Source: SURF-21 sp964529285
Lineage (GTDB): Bacteria > Actinomycetota > Geothermincolia > Geothermincolales > RBG-13-55-18
Direction: 5' to 3'
Assembly: GCA_964529285.1 (NCBI GenBank)
Contig: CAZGWK010000014.1
Span: 1-64,000 of the forward strand
DNA length: 64,000 nt
Shown here: positions 7,873 to 16,382 of the stretch, piece by piece
How the letters are laid out: every line of letters starts with the position of its first letter
How positions within the stretch are numbered: the first letter of the stretch is position 1
Made by a program: the position numbers and the translations under genes
The notes under the pieces: generated by a model
What the model was told of the DNA's origin: nothing
The model's database searches: none
What the model saw: the letters and a program-made list of their open reading frames with translations, nothing else

Positions 7873-8793
7873 ATGAGTGGCAACGTGCTGGAGCTGGCGG
7901 AGCTGTCGAGTCCCGAGATAGATTCCCTCGATCGGGAGAGGACTCTCTTCGCCATGGCCTTGAGCCCCCTGGAGGTACACGGGCCCCATCTCCCCCTGGG
8001 CACCGACGTCTGGCTTGCGGAGGAGGTGCGGGACCGCGCTCTCGCCAAGGTGCGCGAGCGCCACCCGCAGCTGGACTTCGTCATCTTCCCCTCTTTCTAC
8101 ATGGGGAACGATACCATCCCGGGATCGGTAGAGGTCGACAGCCGGGCCGTCAACCTGGTCCTGCGCGCCAATGCCGCCTTCCTCGCGGACCGCGGATTCC
8201 GCTACCTTCTGGTTACGGACAACCACGGCGGCCCGCGCCACCAGGTAGCCACGGCCAAGGCGGTAAAGCGGTTATACGATAAGCGCGGTTTCCACATCGT
8301 CGCGCCGTTCCTCTCCTTTTTCCGCCGCATGGTGGAGCTGGATCCCGTTCTCCTTTCGCGCCTGGGAGTGGGCGCGGGAGCCTGCGGCGACGATCAGGAC
8401 AGCCATGCGGGGCTGAACGAGACCTCTCTCATGCTCAATGCCATGCCGGATAAAGTGCGTCTCATGTGGAAGGACCTCACGCGCGTCAGCATCAATCCGC
8501 GTCGCCCGCCCAATCTCGTGCTGGGAACGATCGGCAGGGCCTTGCGCGCCCTGGGACTTGAGGAACTGGGAAAAGATCTGGGCCACGCGGGGCTGATGCT
8601 CTCGTGGGTTACGGAAAAAAACCCCTCGACGTACATCGGTGAACCGAGCGGCGCATCGCCGGAGGCGGGGGAGCGCATGCTCGGCGCTTTCGCGGACGAG
8701 GCGGCGGACGGGGTCGACGCCGCGCTGGAGGGACGGCCGCCCTACCATACTCCGTTGGGCTGGTCGCTGCGCGTCATCGAACCCAGCCGCTAG
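7873..8793 (+). CDS. creatininase-family amidohydrolase
   Basis: The 306-residue protein has the metal-binding signature LEVHGPHLPLGTDVWLAEEV (residues ~32-51, the family E-x-HG-x-HLP-x-x-TD) and a second ligand/active-site region DDQDSHAGLNETSLML (~176). NHGG (~115) is also conserved. Creatininase relatives hydrolyse cyclic or linear amides, including a mycofactocin maturation protease and riboflavin-pathway amidases. None of those partner genes is close, so the substrate is unknown. No good Shine-Dalgarno precedes ATG 7873; a leaderless start is possible. Confidence 0.85.
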   Translation: MSGNVLELAELSSPEIDSLDRERTLFAMALSPLEVHGPHLPLGTDVWLAEEVRDRALAKVRERHPQLDFVIFPSFYMGNDTIPGSVEVDSRAVNLVLRANAAFLADRGFRYLLVTDNHGGPRHQVATAKAVKRLYDKRGFHIVAPFLSFFRRMVELDPVLLSRLGVGAGACGDDQDSHAGLNETSLMLNAMPDKVRLMWKDLTRVSINPRRPPNLVLGTIGRALRALGLEELGKDLGHAGLMLSWVTEKNPSTYIGEPSGASPEAGERMLGAFADEAADGVDAALEGRPPYHTPLGWSLRVIEPSR

Positions 8794-8944
8794 AGACCAG
8801 AAAGAGCCCGCAGCCGTCCCGATACTTCGCTAAGCTTCCCACTATCCATGCAGAGGCGGTAAGTGCGGGAACAGGCTCGAGGCTGCCCCGGGGGCATGCG
8901 TTAGAATATAATCGAAAAGAAACGTATAACAAGGAGGCACAAGG

Positions 8945-9907
8945 ATGAGGTGGGAGAGCGGCAGGACGCGCAGCATCGCAAACGGTATACCCTGGGTGGA
9001 CCCGCACGTGCATATCATGCCGCCCCGCCGCATGGCCGGCCTGGTGCGCTGGGTCAGGAAGTTCACGCCGGGGTTCCCCTTGAGCGAGGACATAACTGCC
9101 GAGGACATCCTGACCAGCATAAGGGAGTCCGAGATACCCTACTTCTTCAACCTCGTTTTCCCGCTCTGGGAGGAGGAGACCGCGGACCTCAACCGCTTCA
9201 ACCGCGATATCTGCGCCGGCATACCAGAGGCCATACCTTTCGGTTCCGTACACATAGAGACGCCGGACAAGGGAGAGGAAACGCGCCGCTGTATCGAGGA
9301 CTACGGGTTCATGGGCATGAAACTGCATCCCTTCGCGCAGCGCTTCCCGGCCTTCGGGCCGGAGATGCGCCCCATGTTCGAGGTACTGAACGAGCACCGG
9401 CGGCCTTTCCTGGTACACACGGGATTCGACGTCTTCTACGGTATGTACATGGACCTGGACGAGATGGAGTCGGTCGTACGCGATTTCCCCGGCATGCAGA
9501 TGGTGGCGGTACACTCCCTTTTTCCCCGTTTCCAGCTTGCCCACCGCCTGCTCTCCGAGTATCCCAATTTCTGGCTGGACATGACCAACAGCATCTCCTG
9601 CATGCGCTTCTTCGAGGACATCAAGGACAACAAAGATGACGTACCACCCATGGCGACGAGCCTGGAGATGGACGACGTGCGCGACAATTACGATTGGTTC
9701 TTCCGCCTTTTCGAGGATTACCCCGGGCGTATAATGTACGGTTCGGATTTTCCGGTAGGTTTCGGATATCACCCAGCCCTCCTCGAAGACCTGCGATTCT
9801 TCGCATTCGGCCGCGAGGTGGAGGAGCAACTGCTCTTCGGGACGGTGCACAGCCTGCTGAGCCGCTGCGGCCGCCCCGATATACTGGCTTCGCTGTCTCA
9901 GGCATAG
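8945..9907 (+). CDS. metal-dependent amidohydrolase (TIM barrel)
   Basis: A 320-residue amidohydrolase-2 type barrel. It contains WVDPHVHIMPPRRM with the HxH metal ligands near the N-terminus, MGMKLHPFAQRFP (~122), FLVHTGFDV (~156) and MVAVHSLFPRF with His ligands, NFWLDMTNS, and RIMYGSDFPVGFG (~265) with the catalytic Asp. The family covers hydrolases and decarboxylases such as ACMSD. AAGGAGG precedes the ATG at good spacing, and a TATAAT lies about 30 nt further upstream. A second, divergent relative occurs at 33131-34144. Confidence 0.88.
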   Translation: MRWESGRTRSIANGIPWVDPHVHIMPPRRMAGLVRWVRKFTPGFPLSEDITAEDILTSIRESEIPYFFNLVFPLWEEETADLNRFNRDICAGIPEAIPFGSVHIETPDKGEETRRCIEDYGFMGMKLHPFAQRFPAFGPEMRPMFEVLNEHRRPFLVHTGFDVFYGMYMDLDEMESVVRDFPGMQMVAVHSLFPRFQLAHRLLSEYPNFWLDMTNSISCMRFFEDIKDNKDDVPPMATSLEMDDVRDNYDWFFRLFEDYPGRIMYGSDFPVGFGYHPALLEDLRFFAFGREVEEQLLFGTVHSLLSRCGRPDILASLSQA

Positions 9908-9934
9908 GGGGCCTGGCATCTTGCCCGGGCCTTA

Positions 9935-9964
9935 TTGACGGAGCCCCGCGGGCCGGCGGATAAT
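9935..9964 (+). promoter_or_regulatory. promoter of rnpB
   Basis: TTGACG and GATAAT are separated by 18 bp. The expected transcription start, about 7 nt after the -10 box, coincides with the predicted 5' end of the RNase P RNA at 9972, which supports both calls. Confidence 0.75.
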
Positions 9965-9971
9965 TACACTT

Positions 9972-10359
9972 GAGAGAGTCAGCCGGGTGGTCGCGGGTAC
10001 TGCCACGGCAGTGTTCGAGGAAAGTCCGGACTCCGAAGGGCAGGGAGCTGGGTAACGCCCAGGCGGGGAGACCCGACGGAAAGTGCCACAGAAAGGAAAC
10101 CGCCCTCCGGCGCTTTAGCGCATGCGACGCCGGCGGGTAAGGGTGAAAGGGTGGAGTAAGAGCCCACCAGCGGCCCTGGTGACAGGGCCGGCTAGGTAAA
10201 CCCCTCCCGGAGCAAGGCCAAATAGGAGCCGATGCTGTGGCCCGCAGCGCTCGAGGCTCGGGTGGGCCGCTAGAGGCCGCCGGTAACGGCGGTCCCAGAT
10301 GGATGACCACCGCCCGGTACCAACCGGGTACAGGATCCGGCTTACAGGCTGGCTCTCTC
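9972..10359 (+). ncRNA. rnpB: RNase P RNA, bacterial class A
   Basis: The catalytic RNA of RNase P, which matures tRNA 5' ends. The conserved cores are recognisable in order: GAGGAAAGTCCGGACTCC near the 5' end, GGAAAGTGCCACAGAAA, AGGGTGAAAGGGTGGAGTAA, AGAGCCCACCAG, GGTAAACCCC, GCAAGGCCAAATAGG, ATGGATGACCACC and ATCCGGCTTACAGGCTGGCT. The ends pair: GAGAGAGTCAGCC at 9972 with GGCTGGCTCTCTC ending at 10359 (one G-T type mismatch), defining the P1 helix. Length about 388 nt is normal. ORFs overlapping this interval are artefacts. Confidence 0.97.
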
Positions 10360-10411
10360 TCCCTTTGCCCGCCTGCATATTTCTGGGATGTCTTCTATGT
10401 TATTCTAGCCT

Positions 10412-10537
10412 TTGAGGAAGCAGATCAGGCAATTCGGCTTGAGGTATGTGGCATGTCGCTTCGTGTGTGGAGGGGATGAAGAGGAGTACACCTGGGAGAT
10501 ACCCGAACCCGGCCTGGTCAAGGTGAAAATCGCGTAG
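10412..10537 (+). CDS. possible 41-residue small protein
   Basis: Between rnpB and the glycosidase gene an ORF begins at TTG 10412 (ATG-less) and ends with TAG 10535-10537. It encodes a basic start (RKQIRQFGLRYV), a Cys pair (ACRFVCGGDEEEYTWE) and PEPGLVKVKIA. Codon choice resembles coding sequence, but there is no Shine-Dalgarno site. A TTATTCTA -10-like element lies a few nt upstream, so a leaderless mRNA or a decayed gene remnant are both possible. Unrecognised. Confidence 0.3.
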   Translation: MRKQIRQFGLRYVACRFVCGGDEEEYTWEIPEPGLVKVKIA

Positions 10538-10615
10538 GCGCGGCTTCGGCGCAGATGGTAGACTGTCTGTGACCGCTTCCCTGCAACCCGCTTAGGTCAC
10601 GCAACGGGAGGAGAT

Positions 10616-11926
10616 GTGAGCTCAACCCTGACGGGGGACGACTGGAAAAGGCTGGTAGAAGAGTCCAGGCATGTCTTCGCCGTCAACGAAGTGGACGAGG
10701 GAGACATCTATTATCATATGCCCTCCCGCCATCATTACCCTTCCCTTTTCGCATGGGACAGCGGCTTTCATGCTGCGGCCATGTCCCACATCGACCCCGC
10801 AAAGGCGGCGCGTGAGCTCGAGACGCTGTTCCGACAGGTGAGGGCTGACGGTCACCTCCCCCACGAGGTCCTCCTGCCCCATCGTGCCTCACACCCATGC
10901 GTGAGGAAGATGCAGACATGGCTGGTGCGCTGGGAGTTCGACCGCAGCGGAGCATCTTACATGGTAGACCCTCCCAGCTACCATTTCGCTGCCGAAATCG
11001 TCTTCCGCCGCACGCGGGACAAGGCCTGGCTGCAGCGGTTGTGGCCCGAGATGTGCCGCAGCCTCGATTACCTCGTGGAAGCGAGGGCGGGATACGGAGA
11101 CGGCCTGGTCACTATCTTCCACCCCTGGGAATCCGGGACCGATATGTCTCCCCAGTTCTTCAGCGCCATGGGTCTTGACGGAAAGAGGTGGCTCAACGTA
11201 CTGCGTTCCCGCCTCTACCCCACCCTTCTCTTTGCCTTCAACCGCATCAAAGGCTGGGATGTGGCAGGGTTGGCGGCCGCGGACCGCTTCGTGTGCAGGG
11301 AGCTCACCATGAACTGCCTGGCTATACGCGCCTGCCGCAGCATGTCCTACCTGGCGCAGGAATCGGGCGATGCCGCGGGCGTGCAGAGATATTCCCGCCG
11401 GGCGGACGCTCTCATGTCGGCCCTGGACGAAGTCTGCTGGGACGAGAGGGAGGGGTGCTATTTCCCGCGTTTCGGCCTTCGGCGACCTCGGCTTGCCAGG
11501 CGCAGGACAGCCGATTCCCTCATGCCCCTGTTCGGCGGGTTATGCAGCCGGGAAAGGGCGCAGAGGTTGATAGAGGAGCACCTGCTCAACCCGCACGAAT
11601 TCTGGGGAGAGTACCTGCTGCCCTTTAACCCCCTGGACGAGCTGGCCGGAAGCGGTGAATGGATCGACAGGCACCTGTGGTCGGGACACTGTATCTGGAC
11701 CAATTTCTGCTGGATGCTTGCCATAGGGCTGGATGAATATGGATACAGGGAAGAGGCGCGGGAGGTAACCAGGCGCGTGGTTCGAATGGTCCTGCGCGAG
11801 GGGTTCTACGAGTATTACGATTCCCGCACCGGAGAAGGCCGCAGGATAGCGGACTTCTGCTGGCCTGCCCTTGCGCTGGACATGATGGCTCGTTTCTGGC
11901 CCGAAACGGTGTATGTTGCTACCTGA
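10616..11926 (+). CDS. GH63-like (mannosylglycerate-hydrolase-type) glycosidase
   Basis: The 436-residue protein is an (alpha/alpha)6-barrel glycosidase. YPSLFAWDSGFHAAAMSH (residues ~41-58) carries the general-acid Asp region. HPWESGTDMSPQFF (~168) resembles the substrate-binding loop of GH63 mannosylglycerate and glucosylglycerate hydrolases. EFWGEYLLPFNPLDE (~328) and HLWSGHCIWTNFCWM (~352) are typical C-terminal motifs. No signal peptide, so it should act in the cytosol, perhaps on a compatible solute. The GTG start follows GGGAGGAG. Substrate assignment is tentative. Confidence 0.75.
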   Translation: MSSTLTGDDWKRLVEESRHVFAVNEVDEGDIYYHMPSRHHYPSLFAWDSGFHAAAMSHIDPAKAARELETLFRQVRADGHLPHEVLLPHRASHPCVRKMQTWLVRWEFDRSGASYMVDPPSYHFAAEIVFRRTRDKAWLQRLWPEMCRSLDYLVEARAGYGDGLVTIFHPWESGTDMSPQFFSAMGLDGKRWLNVLRSRLYPTLLFAFNRIKGWDVAGLAAADRFVCRELTMNCLAIRACRSMSYLAQESGDAAGVQRYSRRADALMSALDEVCWDEREGCYFPRFGLRRPRLARRRTADSLMPLFGGLCSRERAQRLIEEHLLNPHEFWGEYLLPFNPLDELAGSGEWIDRHLWSGHCIWTNFCWMLAIGLDEYGYREEAREVTRRVVRMVLREGFYEYYDSRTGEGRRIADFCWPALALDMMARFWPETVYVAT

Positions 11927-11959
11927 AAGAGGGCGTAGCCCTGCGGCCCGCCGCCTTTC

Positions 11960-12373
11960 TCAGTGTCTTACGATACGGTCCGGGAAAGCGTCGCTCATAA
12001 CCCCCGTGCGCATGTAATCCAGGTAACGCTGCCTGCGGCGGGCAGCCGCAGCATAGAGCGGGATGAGGACGGCGGCGGCGATCAGGGTCAACCACGACCG
12101 GGAACCGATAGCGACCCCCAGGTTCATGATAGTCCTCGCGGTTATCCTCTGGTAGCTGCGCCGTGCTTGCGCCGTGCTGTGAGTGGCTGACCCCCGGCGA
12201 TGGCGCTGCATCACGCTTAAGTTGTAGAGAAGCCCCAGTACCCAGATCATCAATCCGAGGGGTATGGATACGATGATGGTTACGGGCATGCGCCATCCGG
12301 CCGCGAGGCCGGTTATCACGCTGCCCCACAACAAGAGAAAATGTAATACTATAACCCAGTTCGCTTGCGGCAT
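11960..12373 (-). CDS. small membrane protein of unknown function
   Basis: From ATG 12373 the ORF encodes 137 residues with three likely membrane helices: ANWVIVLHFLLLWGSVITGL, VTIIVSIPLGLMIWVLGLLY and SWLTLIAAAVLIPLYAAAA. These are separated by a basic loop rich in Arg and Ser and followed by a basic tail. The start is uncertain: only a weak AGAG precedes it, and the longer ORF to 12589 has an implausible N-terminus. It is divergent from the holin-like gene. No family recognised. Confidence 0.5.
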   Translation of the reverse strand: MPQANWVIVLHFLLLWGSVITGLAAGWRMPVTIIVSIPLGLMIWVLGLLYNLSVMQRHRRGSATHSTAQARRSYQRITARTIMNLGVAIGSRSWLTLIAAAVLIPLYAAAARRRQRYLDYMRTGVMSDAFPDRIVRH

Positions 12374-12616
12374 AAGCTCTATATACCCACAGTTCGGCAT
12401 GGAAAAACAAGACCCCGGATGCACGCGTTGTACGGAAATGAGGCGATGAATAGAGGTCAACGGGATTATCGTGCAGAAGATTTGCATATAATAATAAGTA
12501 CAAAGCGGAGACAGATCAGCGCTGGAAATGCCGCCGTGCGGGCTGTCCCGCCAGAGGGCTTTTCCGCAAATCAGCCATATATGTATCAATCATGCAAGAG
12601 AAAGGAGGATGGTTGG

Positions 12617-13222
12617 GTGAATAGGGTTGCAGAGATAAAACAGCGCATGCAACATCTCGTGGAGCTGAGTGCCCGCATGAAACAACAACTCGATAAGTTG
12701 AAGGGCGCGGAAGGTATAGAGATGCGCAAAAAGGCCAAGGAGGCCGGCACGCGCCTGGGGATCGGAGCGGGTATCTCCGCATTCGGGCTTACCATCATCG
12801 CGGTGGCGTCCGTGTACATAATCGCCGTCGTCATACTGCTGGTCAACATCGCTCTCGACCGCATGTGGTTATCCGCCCTGATAGTGGTAGCGGGTTTCCT
12901 GCTCATCGGGGCTGCGGTAGCGGTTATCGGCGTGACCATGGCGAGAAAGGCCGCAAAAGACATACCGAAGATAGGAAGCGAAGTCGTGCAGGAGCTCAAG
13001 GATGCCAGCGAGGAGATGAAAAAGACCGTCGAAGAGGTGCAGGCTATCGCCAAACAGGAGGCGGATCAACGCCAGGAACAGATGAAGGAGATGATGGGGC
13101 AGGCCATGAAGGTGGCTCCGATCGTAATCGGGGCATATGTCGGATACCGGCTGGTAAAGAAGGTCGTCCGTAATCGCAGGACCAGGAGCAGGATAATACG
13201 GGAGGAATTTGAGGAGGAGTAA
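12617..13222 (+). CDS. phage-holin-superfamily (Holin-X-like) membrane protein
   Basis: The start is GTG 12617, eight nt after AAGGAGG; the longer upstream ORF has no ribosome site. The 201-residue product has an N-terminal amphipathic coiled-coil helix (residues 1-45), two tightly spaced membrane helices (about 50-75 and 80-105), and a long charged helical tail (DIPKIGSEVVQELKDASEEM onward) ending in a basic cluster. This layout matches the actinobacterial Holin-X/DUF1469 type found in many non-lytic chromosomal proteins. No lysis genes are near, so lytic function is doubtful. A strong terminator follows. Confidence 0.6.
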   Translation: MNRVAEIKQRMQHLVELSARMKQQLDKLKGAEGIEMRKKAKEAGTRLGIGAGISAFGLTIIAVASVYIIAVVILLVNIALDRMWLSALIVVAGFLLIGAAVAVIGVTMARKAAKDIPKIGSEVVQELKDASEEMKKTVEEVQAIAKQEADQRQEQMKEMMGQAMKVAPIVIGAYVGYRLVKKVVRNRRTRSRIIREEFEEE

Positions 13223-13242
13223 GCCCAAGGGGAACAGGAGCG

Positions 13243-13269
13243 GAAGGGGCCGGCGGGACCGGCCCCTTC
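13243..13269 (+). terminator. terminator after the holin-like gene
   Basis: GAAGGGGCCGG and CCGGCCCCTTC form a perfect 11-bp stem with a 5-nt loop, 20 nt after the stop codon. It is followed by GACTTTATA. The symmetrical stem could also serve the convergent alpha/beta-hydrolase transcript. Confidence 0.8.
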
Positions 13270-13367
13270 GACTTTATACGGGAAGCCCGCAGCCCCCGTG
13301 ATCGCCTTCACCGCGTCACGCTACACGCGCAGGGGCATGCTGCCAGGCGGGGGTTTGTGCAGAGATA

Positions 13368-14180
13368 TCAGGCCTCCAGGAAGGCGAGCACTTCTCCTGC
13401 GAGCTTGTCGGGGTACATGGCTTGAAACCCGTGTCCGGCGCCTTCGATTTCCACCAGCCGGCTGTCTGGTATGGCTTCCGCCAGGATGCGCGAATTCTCG
13501 GGCGGTATGAGTACGTCCTTGCTCCCGGTGACGATAAGCGTGGGGTGGCGCAGGCTCGCCAGGCGGGAATGACAGGACCACGTGGACACGCCGGTTATCT
13601 GCCACACGAAACACCTGGGTTCGATGGGAGCAATGAGGTAGGTCTCGAGTACCTCTTCCATCAATTCCGGGTTCTCCTCGATATAGCGCTGCGGGAAGAG
13701 CAGGGGCAGCGAGAGGCGGGCCATGTCCTCTGCGCTTAGGCCTTCCCTGGGCGTATGCAGAAGGTTGTATACCTCCGGGGCGGCCAGCACCTGTTCGCGG
13801 CCGCCGCAGTTGGTGCATAACAATATCAGGCGCCGCACGCGGTCCGGATGATCCAGTGCCAGTTCCTGTGCGATCATCCCGCCCATGGAGGCTCCCATGA
13901 CGTGGGCCGATTCCCATCCCAGGTGATCCATGAGCCCCACAGCGTCGGCGGCCATGAGGGGGATGGGATAGGGACCTTCGGGCTTGCCCGACCTTCCGGC
14001 GCCGCGGTTATCGTAAGTCACTACGTGAAAGCGTTCGGCGAGCGGCTCGAGGAACCTTTCGCCCCACCAGTCTGCATTGGCGCTCAGGCCCATGATCAGA
14101 AGCAGGGGCTCGCCCTCGCCATATTCGCGGTAGTATATGTTGATACCGTTGATCTCTGCCTCGTTCTCCTTTGCTTTCAT
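13368..14180 (-). CDS. alpha/beta-hydrolase
   Basis: The 270-residue alpha/beta-hydrolase has its catalytic triad visible: Ser in MGASMGGMIAQELAL (about residue 97), Asp in VTGSKDVLIPPENS (~208) and His in GAGHGFQAMYP (~238). The oxyanion segment LLIMGLSANADWW (~29) is also clear. It resembles carboxylesterases and 3-oxoadipate-enol-lactonase-like enzymes. The ATG at 14180 overlaps the MFS stop codon (ATGA), so the two genes are translationally coupled and may handle the same compound. An AAAGGAGG lies upstream. A longer ORF start (14300) lies within the MFS gene and is unlikely. Confidence 0.88.
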   Translation of the reverse strand: MKAKENEAEINGINIYYREYGEGEPLLLIMGLSANADWWGERFLEPLAERFHVVTYDNRGAGRSGKPEGPYPIPLMAADAVGLMDHLGWESAHVMGASMGGMIAQELALDHPDRVRRLILLCTNCGGREQVLAAPEVYNLLHTPREGLSAEDMARLSLPLLFPQRYIEENPELMEEVLETYLIAPIEPRCFVWQITGVSTWSCHSRLASLRHPTLIVTGSKDVLIPPENSRILAEAIPDSRLVEIEGAGHGFQAMYPDKLAGEVLAFLEA

Positions 14181-15370
14181 GTCAGGCCTGGACCTCCTTT
14201 CGCTTGACCCCCAGCGCCGCCAGCAGTGAGAAAGAGGAAAAAGAGCAGGCCCGTCAGGCCGATGGCGGCGCTTGCCAGGTACATGGTGGTGTAATTCCAC
14301 AGGTCTGCCAGCGGGCCGAGCGCCAGGCTGCCCAAGCCGATCCCTACATCGAAGACGGCCATGAAGATGCCCAGCGCTGCGCCGCGGTCACTTTCCGGGG
14401 TATGGTCAAGGAGAAGGGCGGACAGGGTAGTGGGCAGATAGGCGAATCCCAGTGCGTAGATAAAAGTCCCAGCGAAAAGGAGGGCGATGCTGGAGGCGAA
14501 GGCGATGATCACCAGGCCGACCAGGGTCGCACATGCCGACGCCACTATCAGGGGACGCCGCGGCCAGCGGTCCGCTTTCCTTCCTACGCCAACGCGGAAA
14601 ACGATGAGGGTCACCGCGAATATGGTGAAAAAGAGCTGCCCAAGCTCGATGCCCTTGGCCTCGGAGGAGAGGATGACGAAGGCCTGCAGCGTTCCCAGGG
14701 TCAGCGTGAAGCACATGGTGTTTACGAATATCGCCTTCTGCAGCGCGGTCAGCTTGATGCGCGTCCGCTTTCCCCTCTCTTTTTTTACTCCCCTGGTGCC
14801 CGTCTCCCTTAAGGCCAGGGATGCGAACATGGCCAGGACCGCCAGGCTCGCCGCGATTATATAAACGGGCGTGAACCCCCAGGCTTCCTCAACGGCCAGT
14901 GCAGCCCAGGGAGCGGCGGCAATGGAAACGTCCACCGACATGTAAAAGATCGCAATGGCCTGCAGGCGCCGCGAGGAGGGGGCGAGATCGCCGATGACGG
15001 CATAAGCGGCGGTATGGAATGCGGCCAGCCCCAGACCGTTTACAAAACGGACGAAGAAAAGAGGCAGCGCGGAGTCGAAGGCCGCATAGAGAAAAGTAGA
15101 GATGCCCAGCAGCATGGTCCCCAGGAATATCACGAGCTTGCGGCCACTCATATCCGCCGCTCGCCCGAAAAGGGGACGCAGGAGCGCCGCCACCGTGAGC
15201 ATGGCCATCAAGGCGCCGATGAGCGCGTTCGAGTAGCCTTTCTCCTCGAGGAACAGGGGAAGTACGGGGACGATCATGTAGATGGAAAAAAATGCTAGCA
15301 GGTTGCTGGTGCACACGGCCATGAAATCACGCCTGAACAACCTTTCATCTGCGGCCGGCGTTCTTTCCAT
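14177..15370 (-). CDS. MFS transporter
   Basis: A 397-residue major-facilitator permease with about 12 hydrophobic helices. The loop 2-3 signature GRAADMSGRKLVIFLGTML (around residue 70) fits the G-x-x-x-D-R/S-x-G-R-R/K motif. The second half begins after a basic central loop (TRGVKKERGKRTRIKL, ~195-210) and repeats a related signature at GRKADRWPRRPLIVAS. Probably a drug or metabolite exporter of the inner membrane. It is coupled to the downstream hydrolase. Substrate unknown. Confidence 0.9.
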   Translation of the reverse strand: MERTPAADERLFRRDFMAVCTSNLLAFFSIYMIVPVLPLFLEEKGYSNALIGALMAMLTVAALLRPLFGRAADMSGRKLVIFLGTMLLGISTFLYAAFDSALPLFFVRFVNGLGLAAFHTAAYAVIGDLAPSSRRLQAIAIFYMSVDVSIAAAPWAALAVEEAWGFTPVYIIAASLAVLAMFASLALRETGTRGVKKERGKRTRIKLTALQKAIFVNTMCFTLTLGTLQAFVILSSEAKGIELGQLFFTIFAVTLIVFRVGVGRKADRWPRRPLIVASACATLVGLVIIAFASSIALLFAGTFIYALGFAYLPTTLSALLLDHTPESDRGAALGIFMAVFDVGIGLGSLALGPLADLWNYTTMYLASAAIGLTGLLFFLFLTAGGAGGQAKGGPGLT

Positions 15371-15463
15371 GATCTCTCCTGAGTAAGCGGTCTCTGTATT
15401 CGGGTTTTATCTATTCTCGGCCAGCGCAAGTCAGAGGTCAATCGTTATTCGACTTCTCCGGAC

Positions 15464-16135
15464 CTAGGAGAAGTTCTCGGTGATGTAGACCTCGCCCTCC
15501 ACAGTAACGTAGACACCAATGCCTTCACGCGTAAAGGGTGCCAGTATGTTCTCACGGTGCCCCGGGCTCTGCATCCATCCCTGTACCGTGGAGCTGGCGA
15601 TCTCGTCGAGGTCGCTGTAGATATAGTCGAGCTTCTCTCCTGTCTCCTGGTCATAGGTATATGAGCGGACTACGTTGTTCAGAAACAGGTTCTCCCCTCC
15701 CACGTAGACGCGGTCCCCTATGCGGGTCTCCAGGTTGTAGCCCGCCTTTTCGTAGCGGTCGGCGAAATCGTCCCCTTCGGGGCTGATATGATCGAAATAA
15801 TCCCTTTTGGCCATGTCCATGCTGTGAGCGTATGCGATATCCGCCAGCGCCTCGTCCCACTGCAGGGCAGCGAGGCCGTTCTTCGCGCGTTCCTCGTTGA
15901 CGAGATCGTGTATGGCGGATGCGAGGACCTGTGAGTCATCTCTGACCTGCGCGATCTCTTCCTGCAGCTCTGCCTGCAGCTCGCTCTGCAGTGCGGCCTG
16001 CAGGTCAGCCTGGTCTTCTTCGGTGTTGTGATCGCCGGGGACCGTAGCTTCAAGGCACCCTCCTGCCAGGGCGAGAGCCGAGATAAGGAACAGGTACATC
16101 ATCGCCAGCAGAAAGGCCTTACGGCCGGCATCCAT
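15464..16135 (-). CDS. CAP (SCP/PR1-like) domain lipoprotein
   Basis: The 223-residue protein starts with a lipoprotein-type signal (hydrophobic stretch ending LALAGGC, residues ~21-27; the -3 position is Ala rather than Leu). An acidic, Gln-rich coiled-coil-like linker follows (35-65), then a CAP domain: LVNEERAKNGLAALQWDEAL, AYAHSMDMAKRDYFDH, GENL, and GWMQSPGHRENIL. The His and Glu residues of the CAP cavity are present. Bacterial CAP proteins are surface exposed; their molecular role is poorly defined. TATAAT-like sequence at about 16267 serves the divergent gene. Confidence 0.85.
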   Translation of the reverse strand: MDAGRKAFLLAMMYLFLISALALAGGCLEATVPGDHNTEEDQADLQAALQSELQAELQEEIAQVRDDSQVLASAIHDLVNEERAKNGLAALQWDEALADIAYAHSMDMAKRDYFDHISPEGDDFADRYEKAGYNLETRIGDRVYVGGENLFLNNVVRSYTYDQETGEKLDYIYSDLDEIASSTVQGWMQSPGHRENILAPFTREGIGVYVTVEGEVYITENFS

Positions 16136-16382
16136 TGTCGCTCACCTCCATGCACATTCTATCAGAGGGAAACCCGAAAAACGCGGCGAACTTCGCACTC
16201 GCCACAGCACGCGCGGTAGTGGGACCTGAAATGCACGGAATAGACCAAGCTGCATACAGCCGGAGGTATAATACTTGTGGCGCGGGCATGCAGGAGGAGG
16301 AGCGCGGTAGCCGTATCGTCAGGAAGGACGTGGTTCTTTTAGGGGGAACCGTGCGGCGCAGAAACGCAAGGAGGGGACGGAG

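Noticed and set aside
9621..10310. 229-residue minus-strand ORF over the amidohydrolase end and rnpB
   Set aside because: Overlaps a conserved structural RNA and a real gene end.
12617..13222. phage lysis cassette at the holin-like gene
   Set aside because: No endolysin, spanin or other phage gene nearby; holin-superfamily proteins are common as single chromosomal genes.
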